A stretch of 5,702 nucleotides of DNA, taken from assembly GCA_026786335.1 (NCBI GenBank), contig JAJAYG010000510.1, forward strand, positions 1 to 5,702, read 5' to 3'. This DNA is from Chitinophagales bacterium. Lineage in GTDB: Bacteria; Bacteroidota; Bacteroidia; Chitinophagales; UBA10324. The notes under the pieces were generated by a model. The model did not search any database. It had not been told where the DNA came from and saw only the letters and a program-made list of their open reading frames with translations. The translations under genes were made by a program, and so were the position numbers. Below, piece after piece: positions 5,658-5,702 of the stretch. The first letter of the stretch is position 1; each line of letters opens with the position of its first letter.

Positions 5658-5702
5658 GGTGTTATCAATCCAATCTTTAACTTAAGCATCTTGTAAGTAA
5701 AA
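5658..5702 (-). pseudogene. Partial second copy of the VOC/glyoxalase gene, with stop codon
   Basis: These 45 bases align without gaps to 4495-4539 inside the intact VOC gene, with 42 identities. Read on the minus strand, the 15 codons give FYLQDA, stop, VKDWIDNT, against FYLQDAYVKDWVDNT in the intact protein (residues 48-62). The Tyr codon TAC has become TAA. Similarity ends abruptly at 5657, where the intact gene continues with another 59 codons and this copy runs into unrelated sequence. It is therefore a decayed, 3'-truncated duplicate, and its upstream half lies beyond the window. It could still encode a short N-terminal fragment. Confidence 0.85.

Overview
The window is AT-rich DNA that most likely comes from a member of the Bacteroidota (a Chitinophagales/Sphingobacteria-like genome is my guess). 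Three things point there: a TTG-N19-TAnnTTTG promoter and a second TAnnTTTG box, A-rich gene starts without clear Shine-Dalgarno sites, and a secreted repeat protein of the kind that phylum exports. Every supported gene lies on the minus strand, so transcription runs from high to low coordinates. No gap between genes exceeds about 180 bases.

Left part (1-3021). The N-terminal 234 codons of a secreted repeat protein run off the left edge; it has its own promoter and a duplicated start-codon segment. Upstream of it are a full two-domain chromate transporter of the ChrA family, with a GTG start, and a PAP2-type membrane phosphatase with all three catalytic motifs.

Middle part (3022-4185). A GNAT acetyltransferase follows a small M24 (Xaa-Pro aminopeptidase fold) metallopeptidase. 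The GNAT frame breaks about 30 codons before its natural end. One missing T in a T-run explains it, because the correct C-terminus is intact in the neighbouring frame down to 3022.

Right part (4186-5702). This stretch looks like small accessory cassettes: a VOC/glyoxalase-like protein, a 55-residue protein, and a 174-residue GNAT-like protein that probably shares a transcript with it. At the right edge is a piece of a second copy of the VOC gene, 42 of 45 bases identical, carrying an in-frame stop and an abrupt end of similarity. The 179-base gap between the VOC gene and the 55-residue gene contains nested and crossing inverted repeats.

The genes do not form one pathway. The two local units are M24 with GNAT, and the GNAT-like gene with the 55-residue gene. 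I found no CRISPR array, rRNA, tRNA, transposase or complete insertion sequence. The points most worth a second look are the frameshifted GNAT, the partial VOC duplication, the 55-residue/GNAT-like pair and the structured gap at 4749-4834.
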